From Pyxicephalus adspersus (lineage: Eukaryota; Chordata; Amphibia; Anura; Pyxicephalidae): a stretch of DNA of 64,000 nucleotides. The number at the start of each line of letters is the position of its first letter. The first letter of the stretch is position 1. The stretch covers positions 12,834,491-12,898,490 of the forward strand of contig NC_092863.1 of NCBI RefSeq assembly GCF_032062135.1, in the 5' to 3' direction. The translations under genes and the position numbers were made by a program. The notes beneath the pieces are model-generated. The model worked only from the letters and a program-made list of their open reading frames with translations. It did no database searches and had not been told where the DNA came from. Below, in pieces: positions 1-13,600 of this stretch.

Positions 1-815
1 TTCCCTGATCTATAAATAATATATATTATATTTGAAAATATATAAAAGATTTAGCATGCAAGTACTTTAAGGAATGTGGCACTTGCTGCTTATTAACTGT
101 ACTCAGTGTTGAAGAACGGTATACTCTTCACTAGGGATTGAAGCATTGCTACTGTGAATGAGGAAGACAATCAAGTATTTTGTATTTTCCAGTTTCACTT
201 CATGTGAAGGTACAAAGATATACAGTTTTATTGCTGATTGTACAATGCACATACATAGCATGCTTCAGAGCACATGAGTGTATGTAACTTACCAAACCAA
301 ATCAAAACTCTGCTCCTGATAGTAACCAAACAGTCAGATTGTAATGTGTAATATGTGTAAACTTAAATTCACAAGTGTACCCAAATACCAGTTAAATGTG
401 GTCATCAAAGAGCATGACCAAATCTATTGCATCTATTTTAGGCAAGGAGGACGATTTGGGCCATCCATTCTCCCTGTGTATGTGCAAATGAGGACAGAGC
501 CTAAAGGGTTGAAAAAATACAAAATGGTTTATATATATGCATCTATCTATAACTGATATAACTAAGGTCAATGTTTTGGGGGAGGTGGAAGCCAATTAAC
601 CTAATGTTTTTATACCTTTACCCTTTTTTTAACTTGGACCTGCCAATGTTATGGTGTTTGGCACACAATGCCTTGAGTATTGTCAGCCCAAAATGTGGTT
701 ATATTAAAGAAACCTGGATTTTTTTAGGTTATGTTTTACATGGAGGCTTTGATGGCTTTTTTTTTTTTTTTTTTTTTTAACAAGATGGGGCATTTGGGTA
801 AAATTTTAATTTAAC

Positions 816-921
816 GTCCTTTCCTTCTTCAGTGTCATTGTTTGTATCTGTCTGACCTTTGCAACCCCTGATTAATGTATTGTATAATGTTGGCGCTATA
901 TAAATACAGTTTAATAATATT
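816..921 (+). repeat. L2/MIR-tailed short interspersed repeat, copy 1
   Basis: The segment carries the repeat tail found at seven other places here: a TTTGCAACCCC block, a TTAATGTA block, then TTGGCGCTATATAAAT and a TTTAATAATATTA end. The arrangement resembles the 3' tail shared by L2 LINEs and MIR-type SINEs (gtaagctcc...ggcgct...aaataaat), which is established for those families. Assignment to L2/MIR is by eye. Confidence 0.7.
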
Positions 922-1389
922 AACTTGTATGATAAGTCACACTTGTTGCAAGTCTGTCCTAATTAAGGGAGACATACTTTTTTTAAAATTTTGCAAATCA
1001 GCATCCTTTCTGGCATACATTGAGCTGAATATTTTTCTTTGCATACCCCTGTTCTGTGCCTCAGTGTACAGTGAACTCTATTAGGATTCTGTGGTTTGAG
1101 AGAAAGAGGAGACACCAGTAAAGAAGTGACAAACTAACACCTAAAATGTAATTCAGCTTTTTCTAAATTCCAATTATAGTTTTTTTTTATAAGGTAACAT
1201 CTAAAATTTTCTTTTGTTCTGCAATCGAGTGAAAACAAGGTAAAAGAAAACAAAAAGTTGCTGAAAGTTTTTGCTTTCTTTTTTAGATCTTTCCCCAGTT
1301 TTTCACACTACCTTACGTAATGTCTGGTCCAGCCCATTGACTTAACACTCCACAAGCTGAGACCTAGAGACTTTTTTTTTTTTTTTTTA

Positions 1390-1472
1390 AATCTGTCCTC
1401 CTAGCCCTCCCCTTTTTCCTCCTCCCTCCCTTTCTCTCTCTCTTTCTCACTCACCCCTGCATCCTTCTGCAG
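1390..1472 (+). promoter_or_regulatory. Polypyrimidine tract ending in acceptor-like CAG
   Basis: A long CT-rich tract ends in TTCTGCAG followed by GAAAGC, 24 bases before the MRC2 start codon. This has the form of a strong 3' splice site, so the coding first exon may be preceded by a non-coding 5' exon outside the window. Alternatively it is simply a pyrimidine-rich promoter. The sequence alone cannot decide. Confidence 0.4.
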
Positions 1473-1495
1473 GAAAGCTGGAGCTTAGTATTAGA

Positions 1496-1604
1496 ATGTA
1501 TCTCTGTTGCCGGCATCTAGTTATCTCTAAGTGGTTTTCCCTCTTTATAAAATGCACCTTTTTGGTCTTTATCACTGATCTACAGTTTGCCATTGCCAAC
1601 ACAG
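1496..1604 (+). CDS. mrc2: MRC2 exon 1: start codon and signal peptide
   Basis: ATG at 1496 has A at -3. It encodes 36 residues with a hydrophobic core ([20 protein letters not shown]), consistent with a secretory signal peptide. Donor GTAAGG, phase 1. The amino acids are not conserved with human, which is normal for signal peptides. The call rests on position, phase match with exon 2 and peptide character. Intron 1 is 12.8 kb. Confidence 0.85.
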
Positions 1605-4600
1605 GTAAGGGGATGCACCTTGATGCTTGTCTGGTGCCTTCATAACTTTTCTGATCTGCTCATTGTTCCATGAATTCTGAAACTGCTTTCCCTGTTCCGC
1701 TTTGGGAATGTGATGTGGTTGTGTTGGCTTTTAGAGTAGTTCTTTTTCATTAAATATGCTGTTCAGAAGTTGGCCTTTTAAAGAGGGAGCTTGGGGGTAT
1801 TGAGGTGGCCTACCAGAGAGGAGGAAAACGGGGGTGAGAAGAGCGTAGAACTGAGTGAAAGCAGATGTGATGTGAAGTTCCTTACAATGGGGGAGGTGTA
1901 GAAGAAACTTTTGGATACTTCAAGTTATAATTTGGTGCTACAAGTAACATTTTTGTACAATGAATCTTATGGCGCCACCTAAGATCTAAACAAATAAACT
2001 TCTCTTCAATAACAAGCCTAGCTATATCAGCTAAACAACTTTTGTTTAGGTGTGCGTTTATGAGGACTGACAAGCAGTTTTCTAAAGTAAGCAGAAAGTT
2101 TGTATCTTTTTTTTCTTTTTCTACCATGTTTAAAATGTTCTGTGTGCAAGGCTGGGCCCAAATTCTGCATCTGCCAAGTCATCAGAAAGCTGAGGAAATG
2201 TAATTAACTATTCCAATTGTTCCTTTGAAACCCATTTCCCTTTAACTACTATTTTTGCTCTATATGAACGCATTTCTTTTTGCTAAAAGTGTTTTGTTTT
2301 TTTACAAATAACTTTGCTGCACTGTCTTCCAATGTTACATTATCTGGCAAATGTGCCTATTTGAAGCATAATATAAATATGTTATTATTACTTTTATTAT
2401 AGCTGTTTTTGTTGAAACCAAAGCTGTCAGTAGGCATTAAATTCCTTAAATGGATAAAAAATATTTAATAGGTAGTAAACTGTAGCGAAAGTCACTGGGA
2501 TATCATGACGTAGCTCTAAGTGTCAGTATGTCACCTCTGTGAGAATCCAAATATCAGCACACCATTTGTCTGTTGTTTGATTCCACAAGTAAAAGTGTGA
2601 CATTACATAGCAATAGAAGTTTTATTGGTCCAGTAACTGATGTGTAATACAGAGCACCCCATGCAAAAAATATTATAGGGCTTGTGTTACGCCTCCATCC
2701 TATTAGGTTTCCACCTCTACTGGAGGGTTGATGAAGCTAACTTTTTTCTGCATTCTACCTACCACTTATTGCCATTTGCAGATGTGGTATTGCTCACTGA
2801 AATCAGCAACTTTGACTTTTTTGGATAGAGTTCTAGCTTCCCGCCACAGTGCCCATCACCCTTTACTGTAAGCCCAAGGTTCACCTCCACTGCCCCAAGT
2901 TCTTCTTGTTCTGCAAGAACTCTTAGATGCACCACAAGTTATTATGATTATTATTATTATTATTATTAATAAATAGGATTTATATAGTGCCAACATATTA
3001 CACAGCACTGTACATTAAATAGGGGTTGCAAATGACAGATGAATACACACTGCCCCGAAGAGCTTACAATCTAGGAGGTTGCACAGGACTGCCCATTAGT
3101 AAACCTTTGCTATAAAAGCCTTAATAGGGTTGCCACTCTTTCAGGCATAACTGCTCACTGTCACCTGCTGTGAAAAGGGCCATTGCTGGTTCTTTGGAAC
3201 CATTCTGATAGTGAGACAATAAACCATGCCAAAGTATTCCGGCATTACCATGTCTAGTCTTCACTGGGGGAGCAGATGACACAATGACAGACAATGATAC
3301 AGTTATAGCCTAACCAAGGACCTTCTTGGCAAGATCAATTGGTGGTATTTTATAGTGTATCTAAACTTTTAATTTTTAGCTTTTGAATAGAATGGGTAAA
3401 GGTTGCCAAGTTTTCCTGCTATCATGGACCCTTTAGAAAGATTTTCCATTCTTTTCTGTTTTGGGAACAAAGTTGTACCAAAGAAGTAGTGAGCAAAAAT
3501 TGCAATAGGCAACAACAAAATTTTATCTGGGGTTCTTGCATTACCCTGCTTAAGGTAAAAGGGACATTTTATTTTTGTCTTTGTTGCCGTTTCCTCACTT
3601 TGGATCATATATGAGATTTTACGGATTGGGTTGAGATATATTTTGTTTTACTATTTACTACCATTTATTCATTATTATTATTATTATTATTAATTTCAGA
3701 TTAGGAGTCCATTTACAAATGAAATTTAGGCTGTTCATTTAGCAGAGTGAGTAATCACTCTGCAAAGGGAATTATAGCGTAGCAATTATGATGAAAGTTA
3801 ATTTAAAAATAAAATCTCATGTAAAGAAATATGAATTTGAGCATAAAACAAGTGTGCATATGTAAAAATAATATGGCTGAAATTTCTAAATTTACAACGT
3901 TATAATTTCTTTCGTAATGTTATGAAATTCCTTGTCACATTGAATTTGGCTCTAACTCAGTTCAAAGGCCCTTGTGATTTCACCATATATTGGATAGACA
4001 TGTGGGGGGGTTAAGTTTTTCTGCTGAGCTTGATGAAATGCAGACAGTAAGAATTAGAGACAGATGACATGAGCAGAACTTCAAACTGAGCTACAGCTGG
4101 CATAATCTCCTTCTATCCAATGACAAGCATTTACTTGTCACTGACTGGGGCAGGAAGTTCTGTGTTTGTAAACACAAGGGTTTTAAATAGTCACACTTTA
4201 ATTTTTATTTATATATACATACATACATACATACATACATAAACACACATACATACACACACATATACATACAGTATATATAGAACAGATTGGATGTACA
4301 AAAAAATGGCAGAATGATGCAAACATTGTTCAAAAATGGACTGCCAACCGTGTACCAAATAGGTATTAGGGGTCACAAAAAATGAAATTGTTCTTTAAAA
4401 ACTACTTTTACTCTTGACAATTGTCAAGTTTTAGGTGCCAACTCTTCTTGAACAGTACAGCAAAATAATTGATTCATGATCTTATAATTTAGCAATTTAC
4501 ATCTTCATCTAGTTAGCCACAGATGTCACAGGATGTCCTTGTAAATTCTTGCAGCTATGAACTAAATCTAAAGCCAGTCATCTATCTATTAAAAGATAGT

Positions 4601-7600
4601 CATACACAAGTTAACTTTAGTTTAGTCAGTTTTCAATTTGATCTACTTGTTCAAAAGAAATGTCAATCATCGATTGAAAGCTTGTCAGTCATACAATCAC
4701 ACACTCCAGATGATATATTATCCTACAGGGGAATTACACTGTGAAGTCAAATGTACATATGCAGCCTCAAATTTTTGATTGTGCATTTAACATCAATCCT
4801 TTTTGGTCAGACAAATTCAGAAATGTAAAAGAAATTTGCAAATGATTTGATGAAACAATCAAATGGACCACTTGAGTGAACAGAAAAACCCAACCTATGT
4901 ATGGCCAGCATTACAAGCCCACAGGTCAATTGGACGTGTGTTTGATCATCACCACTAATTGTGTTTGTTTACTACAGTCCTTAGATTAATTAAAGGGTCA
5001 GCTAAAGCTCCAGCAATTGTTTACCATGTCAACTCATTATGTGTTTCTGCAGAACCAAACTTGATTGTAGGTAAACACAATTTTTAGGTTTGTGTAAAGC
5101 ACCTAATGGACCACTGTGATGAAAACATTTCCAAAGCAGAATTTTTAACATACCTACAAGATGTAAATGTTAAACAGATATATATGCAATGAAAATAACT
5201 TCCTTCAAAGATGCCATGACTTGCATAATCATGTAGACTGGTTGCAAGATGTATCCCACAGACTATGGACTCATACATTTCCTCTTTTAAAAAATATCTA
5301 GATTTAAAAATGTTTCACTGCAAGAACTTCCCCAAACAATAACAATATGCAGTGGAATGCAGAGGAACTCTTAATATGGTTTTCACATCTTCAGGAAACC
5401 CCTGCTTTAATTACAATATCCACAGCTCACAGCACATTAGTGTGGTAGTCAGTGGGAAGAATGCCACTTACATTGCTAGTCAGTGGGAAGAATGCCACCC
5501 TTATAGATAGCCAAAAAGATCATTGGGGTCAGGTATACTGACCTGAGAGTCAGAAAATGCTTATTGCTGGAGGAACCCTGGTTGAAAAACCAACAATGGG
5601 CAAACAATTCCCTATGGGCAAAACAAGCGCTGGTATCATCAGCGCATTACACTGTCAACTTGTTTGTTCTGCTGCACATGTGCGGGTTACAGCGGGACAG
5701 TGCATGCTCCATGCACCTCAGGTTAGAAAATATAGGAGGAGAAAACCTGTGCTGTCTGCCTGTCCTGACCATTATCATTTTCATTGATTCCCAAGTATTT
5801 TTTATGTTATAGTGAAAGGCAGAAGAGATGAGAGTTCCATAATTTTCTCTGTTATAGTGAGCATGCTGCTTCTCATTATGTACAGGAGATCCAAACAGGA
5901 ACAAAAACAATTAAAAAACAGAAAATGAATGCAATAACCACATCTGAGTACTGGTAAGCTGTAAGATATATTTGTTTTTTCCCATGGCCTGTGTATTGGA
6001 TAAAGTGGAAGTTCATATGGTTATAGAGCAGATGGCTCGGATATCAGGCTGTACATTGGCCACTTTGCGAAAAATGGTTGTAAAAATGAAATGGCAGCCT
6101 AATTTATACAGTTTATAGCTTGAACAGGAAATGGTGTCATGTTTATGAATGGCTGACCACTGCTGTGGAAAACAATAGATTGCATTAGTCTTGTCCATTC
6201 AGTCCTTATCCCCACCCATAGAATGATTTTAGACTAAATGGGGCCCTGTTAAATTATAAAGTGGGGCTCACAACACAACATTCTACCTCCTTAAATTTCC
6301 TGACATTTTGTGCCCTGTAGAAGGTAGGAGCCTTGGCTAATTGCCAAGTTTTCCCTTTTTTAAAACCACCTAAATTGTGCCTTATTTGATCCATCATTGA
6401 ACTATAGTACTGATGAAGTGGAAAACAACAATCAAGAAAAAGGGTTCGAGGTAATTAATAGATATAAAAGTTTGCTTGCACATAATTGGATGGTTGTAGT
6501 TCCAAAGCTTCAATTTATTCACCTAGTGAAGTGAAAATTCCCTTACAAGGTGATAGTTCACTTTGCTAAGTGAACAGCCTGTATCTTTCTAGTAAATCTA
6601 ACACCTTAATACCTATGGTCCTTAGAGGTTATTTTTCTAGTTCAGCAGGGCTTTGATAGTTCCTACTACAGGCAATCTGCATGGTGTTTGTATATTGTCA
6701 CCTTGTTTTCCCAAGTTGACTGTAGTTTCCTTGCACAAATCATACTGATAGGTTTACTGCCTTCTACTCAAAACTGACCCTAATGCTGGCAAACAGTGTG
6801 TCTGTATGACTGTGGTAGAGACACTAGATTGTAAACTCCTTCAGGGAATGTTCATATGAATGATTCAATGTTCTCCCTAAACCGCTTTATAACATGTTGG
6901 CACTTTATAAATAAACACAAAGAAAATACTACATATTCCCAGGGAAGAAGCCCTCTGAGTTTTCAAAATTCACCCCACATGGTAATTGAATCCACCGGGT
7001 GTAGGCTATGGGTTCATAAATACAGAACAGATTTATAACTTTTGTAGGACAGAAGACATTTGTGATAAACATTTTAAGGGATATATGTTTCTACACACAG
7101 CTGGCTTTCTGTCTAGAATTCTGCTGAAAATTGCTGCAGCTTGTCTTAGTCACTCTTTCACTCTTTGTGGAATGTATCTAATAATAAAAAAAATGAACAA
7201 TCACCCACACAGAGCTGCTCACCAAACAAAGTTGGTTGGGATTATTTAAAAGAGAGCATGAGGAGCAAACTTGGGTAACAAAAAAAGCATATGAGTTATC
7301 ATTAATGGTATAAAGTCGGCTTTATGTCTAAATGAGCCACAAAACTTCATGCATATCATGCTTGTTCTAGATCAATAGCCCACAGAGTGGGAAAGAAGGG
7401 ATAAAGATGAAAGCTCCAGCTATGCTGTACCTTCAGAGCCAAGAGACCATTAAGGTTATATGAGAATATACAGAGAAGATCATAGCGTGACAGTTAGGTT
7501 GGTATACATAACATAAGTGACCTAAGGGGAAGTAGCAGGACAAGATGGCATGGCCAGGAAAGCAGGCCCATGAAACTTTCTGCATTGCACCAAGAATGCT

Positions 7601-10600
7601 AAAGATGGAGGGCAGTTGGGGAAGATTTTCAAGTTCATCCTAGAAGAAGAAGAAACTTTGAAGTTCTTATACTGTATTTTTTAGACAGTGAATTACTAGG
7701 CAATTTAGGATCTGTTACCAATTACAGCTTTCATTTTTCTTTCTCTACAGGTTCCATGTATGGCATTATTTGGATATATACATTTTAAATAGACTCTGCC
7801 ATATTTTTCTTTGATTTATGGCAGGAAAACAGCTTTACCTCCCATGGGCAGCACGGTGGCTCAGAGGTAGCATTCTGGCCTTTGCAGGGCTAGGTACCAG
7901 GTTGGAATATCGGCCAGGGCACTATCTGCATGGAGTTTGCTGGTTCTCCCCGTGTTAGGTTAATTAGCTTCCCCACAAAATTGACCTTATACTGTATTGA
8001 AGACATATAACTATTGTAGGACATTGGATTGTGAGCTCCTGTGAGGGACAGCTAGTGATATGGACTTTGTACAGTGCTGCGTTATATGTTGGCACTATAT
8101 AAATACTGTGTAATAATATTAAAAATACCCATATAAAACTTATTTCTACCAACTCCTGTGCCTCTAGAGTGGAACCCTGTAAAGGTTTTGTGTAGGATGT
8201 AGATAAAGAGCTTGTGAGCAGTAAGTATAGGATAGCACCTCCTCCCTCACATTGCAATTTTAGAGACTTAATAGGTGCTCAAGCCTTACCACTTCATGCT
8301 GGTTGGAGGTCATATGATGCCCAAGCACCATAGATTTGTTAGGTTAGTGGTCTCAAAACAGGGCAGACATAGCACTTGGAACCTTAGTATAGATCTAGTC
8401 ATACTATGGGCTACTATGAGACTTAACTTCGAATGGGAAAAGTGAGTTCCTTTGCATCCCTAGAGCTTTCATAGAAACCCACAAATGGATATCAGTAGTG
8501 GATCAACTGGTACGTACTATACCTTGGGTGAATTGGTATAACACACACTATCCATATAAGATTATCCTCTTGACCCAACTGTGTGCATTTTCCCTGAAGA
8601 ATAATTATTTATTCTCACTGCGCTGAAAAATATTGGATGGAACTGAATGAGTTAACAGCAAAGACATTTAATAGACTGCTCTCATGTTCAGCAACACATA
8701 AGGCTCTTGACCTTCTTCTGTCTCCGCCCTCAGGCCCTGCTAAACACAGCCAAGGTTTTTGAAAGCTCCCTGGAGGGTCAGCACTGTGGTCAGTCATGAT
8801 ATAATAGTGGCTGTGTTCTGTACTTCTCTCCAAGCTGGGTGCGACTTTGTCCAAGCCTTTTCAAATCCTTCATCCTACAGTTATCTACCAGACGTGTCCG
8901 TATTTTTAACATTTTTTTTTTTTTTTGCGATAACCATGGCCATTTTTAAAAAAAAAAATAAATTAGGTAATTGAAACCAAAACATTATTGTTCATATTTG
9001 AAATGATATGAGATGAAAACGGAAAGGATTTAATCAATTTCCAAACTGTGAGGTGTGACAGGGAAGTGTTTTTAACCAAAGATTGGCTGAACAGGATTAC
9101 AACTCTTTCAGAAGATAAACTATTGCATGTGCATATAGGAGCTTGCTTGAGGTTCAAGGTAAATTTTACTGTATTTGGAATTTGATATATCACTGTTAAT
9201 GTTTTTTGCCATTTTAATATCATACCCAAGTACATTCAAGTAGATTTTAGAATCCGTTCTCGTTAAATAATGCTTAGAATCAAACCAAAGTGAGTAGTCT
9301 TTAGCTTTTGTCTTTTTTAGGTTATTTAATCCAGCACAGGTGGTGGTAAAGCTTTGATTTTGCTGTTGAAAACAAGGTAACCTAAAGGTTTTTAAGTTTC
9401 CCTTACTTCTGACTTACTTATATCTGTGAAGCAGACTTTAACACGTAAAGTGGCTTTAAAAATGTGTGATCAGACAGGGATCATAGGAACACACTTACCT
9501 GACTGATTGCATTCTTCGTTTACCTTTGTGTACCTGGAGCATCTTGGATTCCCCCAATCAGCTTCCAGGACTAAATGAACTTCTGCGCCTGGTTGAAGAT
9601 TAAAAACAGGATTAGTAGAAGAAAAAAAATTTTGGCACCCACAATGGAAGCTTTTTAAAGTGGAGTTTAAAAAAAAAAAAAACTCAGGATTTTTTTCACT
9701 TGGTTTGGGTAAACAATTATAGTTAGAACAAGAATGGACGGGATTTTTGAGGCCACACATTCAATGTCTTAAAAACCCAAGAGGGTTTCAGAAATTTTAG
9801 AGAAGGGGTAGTTGGCAACCATTCATATAGTCTAGGGTGTGATATATTGGTTAGTACATGTGTTGAAAACAAAATGTGATGCGTATTGTGATCATTTAAC
9901 AAAAAACACACTTTTAGAACATATTTTATGAAGTGAAGTAAATAGTAATTGTCATTGATGTTTGAGCTTGTTTAGAGGAAGGTGAGATAGGAGGTAGTGA
10001 ATAGAGGAGGTAAACAGTATATTCATATTACTAGGAATAATACTTTGCATAGGCAAGTATACATTTTAAAAGTGGTACCTTAAGAAAAGTTGTTGGGCAT
10101 AATAAATTGGTGAACATATTCCCATTTTGGTGTTTCAGTGTAGTGTTACCAGTTCCAATGAGGCCATACCTCCAGATCTTATGTTCCATATTAATAACCG
10201 CCTGATGGGTTGTGTTGCAAGGTTGGTTCTGTGCCTGAAGGAGAGATAAATGTACATAATGGTAAAGGGGTTGCATTTGCGAAACTCACAACACAACGGT
10301 AATGAAAGAAAAAATGCTTGCAATATTATATAGCATGCTCTTGATGCTTTACTTTACCTATATCCTCCCATTTCCCAGGACTTATTGCTTGCTGGTTATC
10401 CAAAAAGGTCTCAGGGAACCATTTCCTGTAGGAGTATATTTAAACTCTGCTGTTATAACTCATCTTTGGTTTTTGGTTTCCCGTTGTGCCTTAAATTAAA
10501 TCACCATGACCCGTATGAACTCACCAAGAAGCTTGGTGTCCACTAAATATTTAAGGTAACAGAAAAAAAAAAAAATGATTGAATCAGAATGAAAACATTT

Positions 10601-13600
10601 CTAGAGTTCTAAAGGCTGAAATTTAGATTTCCAAGTTAGATACTGCAAACATTTATCTTTTTTCCAAAGGAAAGGTTGCTAGAATGCAAATTAACACATT
10701 TAGCCCAGACATCCCAGGGAGAACCTGGGCCTGCCTAATGCTAAGATAATCAGTAGTCAGTAAATGTCATGCACTGTATAGGTGTGACAGCAATGTTGAT
10801 AGCCATTTCATGATGGGAAGGACTGGTAAGACATAGCTTAATGTGTTTTAAAGTTACACATTTGATTTTCATGTTAAAGCTGAACTTCAGGCAGATATAA
10901 ATCACAACTTAATTTAACTGTGTATTCACTAATTATCAACTATTTGGATTTATATACGAGGGGGTGCTGAGAAGTTCCTGGCTTTGCCCAGAAAGAAGAG
11001 AGCCAGAGTTATGAAATAACACATTTTTTCAACATATTCCACCCTGATGTCAGAAATGTCCTCAAAACGTTTCCCCTTCAGGTGTTTCTTCAAATTCGGG
11101 AACAGATAATAGTCCGAAGAGGCCAGGTCAGGTAAATAGGGGGGATGGTGGACCAATTGGAAACTCTGGGTTTTTAATTTGGCAGCCACAATGGTGCATG
11201 TGTGCACATGTGCATTGTCCTGCAAAAAAAAAAAAAAGAATCCCTTTGGCCAACTTTCCACGGCGTTTCATCCTAATTGCCTCGTTCAGCTGGTACGGGA
11301 GGTTAGCATAATACTGTCCGGTGCTACTAGAGCCCTGAGGTAGGTAGTCTACCTACAAAATACCAAGCCGGTCCTTTTGCTGATTTTCCCTGGAGAAACA
11401 AAAACTTCATGACGACCCGTAACTCCAACAACGTGAAACTTGCTTGTGCCTCTGCCATCACAGCTTCTCGCTAAAAGAAAAAACAGTTTTAAGAATCGCA
11501 AATACCTGATAGTTGCACAGTTACATACTAAGATATTAGCCCGTCATATGCCCCCACACTCATTTTTCTATTTCATCTGGAAGGGGGCAAAGACAGGAAC
11601 TTCTCAGCACCCCCTCGTATAGCACCAACTGGGCTTTACAAAGTTTATAGTCATGTCACTAGCTGTCCTTCAAAGGAGTCCAAGGTCAATTTTTAAGGGG
11701 GAAGCAAATTAATCCAACACAATGTCCACCAATTGAAGTCTCCTCCTCCTGTGTCATTGTTTGTATCTGTCATTTGCAACCCCTTTTTATTTGTACTGCT
11801 CTGTTAATATGTTGGCGCTATATAAAAATACTGTTTATTATTAATATTAATCCATTGGTTCTTCTAATGTCCCCCAAACTCGCATTGCGCAGGCAACAGA
11901 TTGGGTGACGTTTATTCCTGAAAATGTAATTTAAAAAAATGCCCATTTCACATGCCCACTGCTACAAATCTATGCTGAAGATCAGAGTACTGGGATATTG
12001 ATCAATATGTAACTATAAGGTATTGGTATTAGAACACAATATTAAAAAAATAAATGTATAGATTGCTTAGGAATGTGGATAAACAGAATTTTTTATTTTA
12101 TTTTTCTTTTATGTGGCCCTAGCTTTAATTGCACTAAAATGTAGGGGAACGTAAATGTTCTTTATGGCAGTAGTGCCTGGATCGCAGAATTGGCTGAACA
12201 AAATACCAGATCATTAGCATATATACAGCTGTGAGTGTATTTCTTTCCTGAATTTCAGATTGCTAAACAGGATAGCCAAATGTACAAAACAAACAAAAGT
12301 TGCATCATCAATACCATCTTATATAGCAATATAAACACTGATTCAGTATAGAACTGGAAAAACCATTTATATGACTCAGACAAAAAAAAAAAAAAAAAAA
12401 AGAAAGGAGATATTTTTGCACGGTGTAGACTTTTTTCCCGTTTTTTCCTTCCCATGTGGGGACTCCATATGTGGGCACACCAAAGCAGCAGTGGGATTGA
12501 AATTGAATGGAGGCCGAATTAAATGATTAGCTGACCACAAAAAGCAATATTTGATGGAATTAAAAGCAAAACATTCTTGAAAACTGGGATAATGGTGCTA
12601 ACTAAGCTCCTACTACCAAGAAACTGAATTGAAGAAAGTATATATAAAGGATTTGAGTCCACGTTATTGCTGTCCTTGTCCGCACCACCCATCTATTGAG
12701 GTGGGATTTATGTGCCACAGGAATCGGATATTTCTGTCTCGCTTTCCTGAAAAAGCGGATTGATTCCGTGAAACACGTCGAAAATCAGCAGGGTATGCCC
12801 CTAGGATTAGGCAACCCAGACAGGAATATGTGATTACGTTTGTTGAACATTGTAATGGGTTTTAAATGTTATGTTCCTAATGTCATTTAATAAAAGTAAT
12901 GTTTTTTGATACACATGTGGAAATTAGATATGGTTGGCCTATAAAGTCCCATTTATGGATCTAAACCCTCAAAGTCCTATTACTAGTTAAAGTAGGGATG
13001 CGGCCATGTGAGAATTAGAGGGTTCGTCATTCGCTGTTAATCTACTTTTTTTTTCGTTTTGGCAATGGAATTATAATAGTCGTAGTAATAAAAAAAAATT
13101 CAATATTATCTGCACATGCGATAGATTGGGTTTTGAATCATTGGATGACATATATATATATATATATATAATATATTTATATGTATCTATCATTGAAATG
13201 TAAGGGATCAGGCAGTCCTATCACCCAAAATGACATGCTCCATAACACAATTGATGTACACGAAGCATTTTAAAAAGGACATTTCATAAAATACAATTTA
13301 TACTTGTTATTTACAGTAACACTTTTTTTTTACAAACACTGATCAAAGTAGAATAAAAAAGCATTTTCTTTCTTCCTTTCAAGTCTTTGGATTGCACAAA
13401 ATTTTTACATGACAATATTACCTAAAGAAAGCCACATACATGTATTACTATCATATCTTAATTGTGAAAACATTTAAAAAGCCAATAGTTCTGGATCAAA
13501 GGGGTTGTACAATTGTAAGAGCTGGACTGTTCAAAATTGAACCCACAGACAAATGTGTTTGTTGTTCACTATTGTTGCCAGTTTCTGTCCCAATGGCCTC

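Larger units (their letters stand above)
1..1472. other. Upstream intergenic DNA or 5' flank of MRC2
   Basis: I find no recognisable coding exon here. The stretch holds an L2-tailed repeat (816-921), a T-run near 760-778, another T-run near 1371-1388 and a strongly pyrimidine-rich block at about 1390-1470. In human the gene upstream of MRC2 is TLK2, but nothing resembling a TLK2 exon is visible. No TATA box or CpG-rich promoter is obvious, so the true MRC2 promoter may lie further upstream (see the acceptor-like site at 1472). Confidence 0.5.

Noticed and set aside
571..780. 69-residue frame ending in poly-Phe
   Set aside because: The C-terminal part is a T homopolymer read as Phe. No domain, no conservation signal.
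5557..5910. Three overlapping frames on both strands
   Set aside because: Overlapping frames without splice context or recognisable motifs.
7846..7920. A functional tRNA gene
   Set aside because: The A-box-like segment is followed by a decayed B box and cannot form a cloverleaf. It is the head of a SINE.
8759..8974. 71-residue frame with Phe run
   Set aside because: Crosses T- and A-homopolymers. Random frame in intron 1.
10031..10276. Minus-strand frame with possible LINE similarity
   Set aside because: A stretch with W/Y/G spacing suggested an ORF2 C-terminus, but no diagnostic motif could be found.
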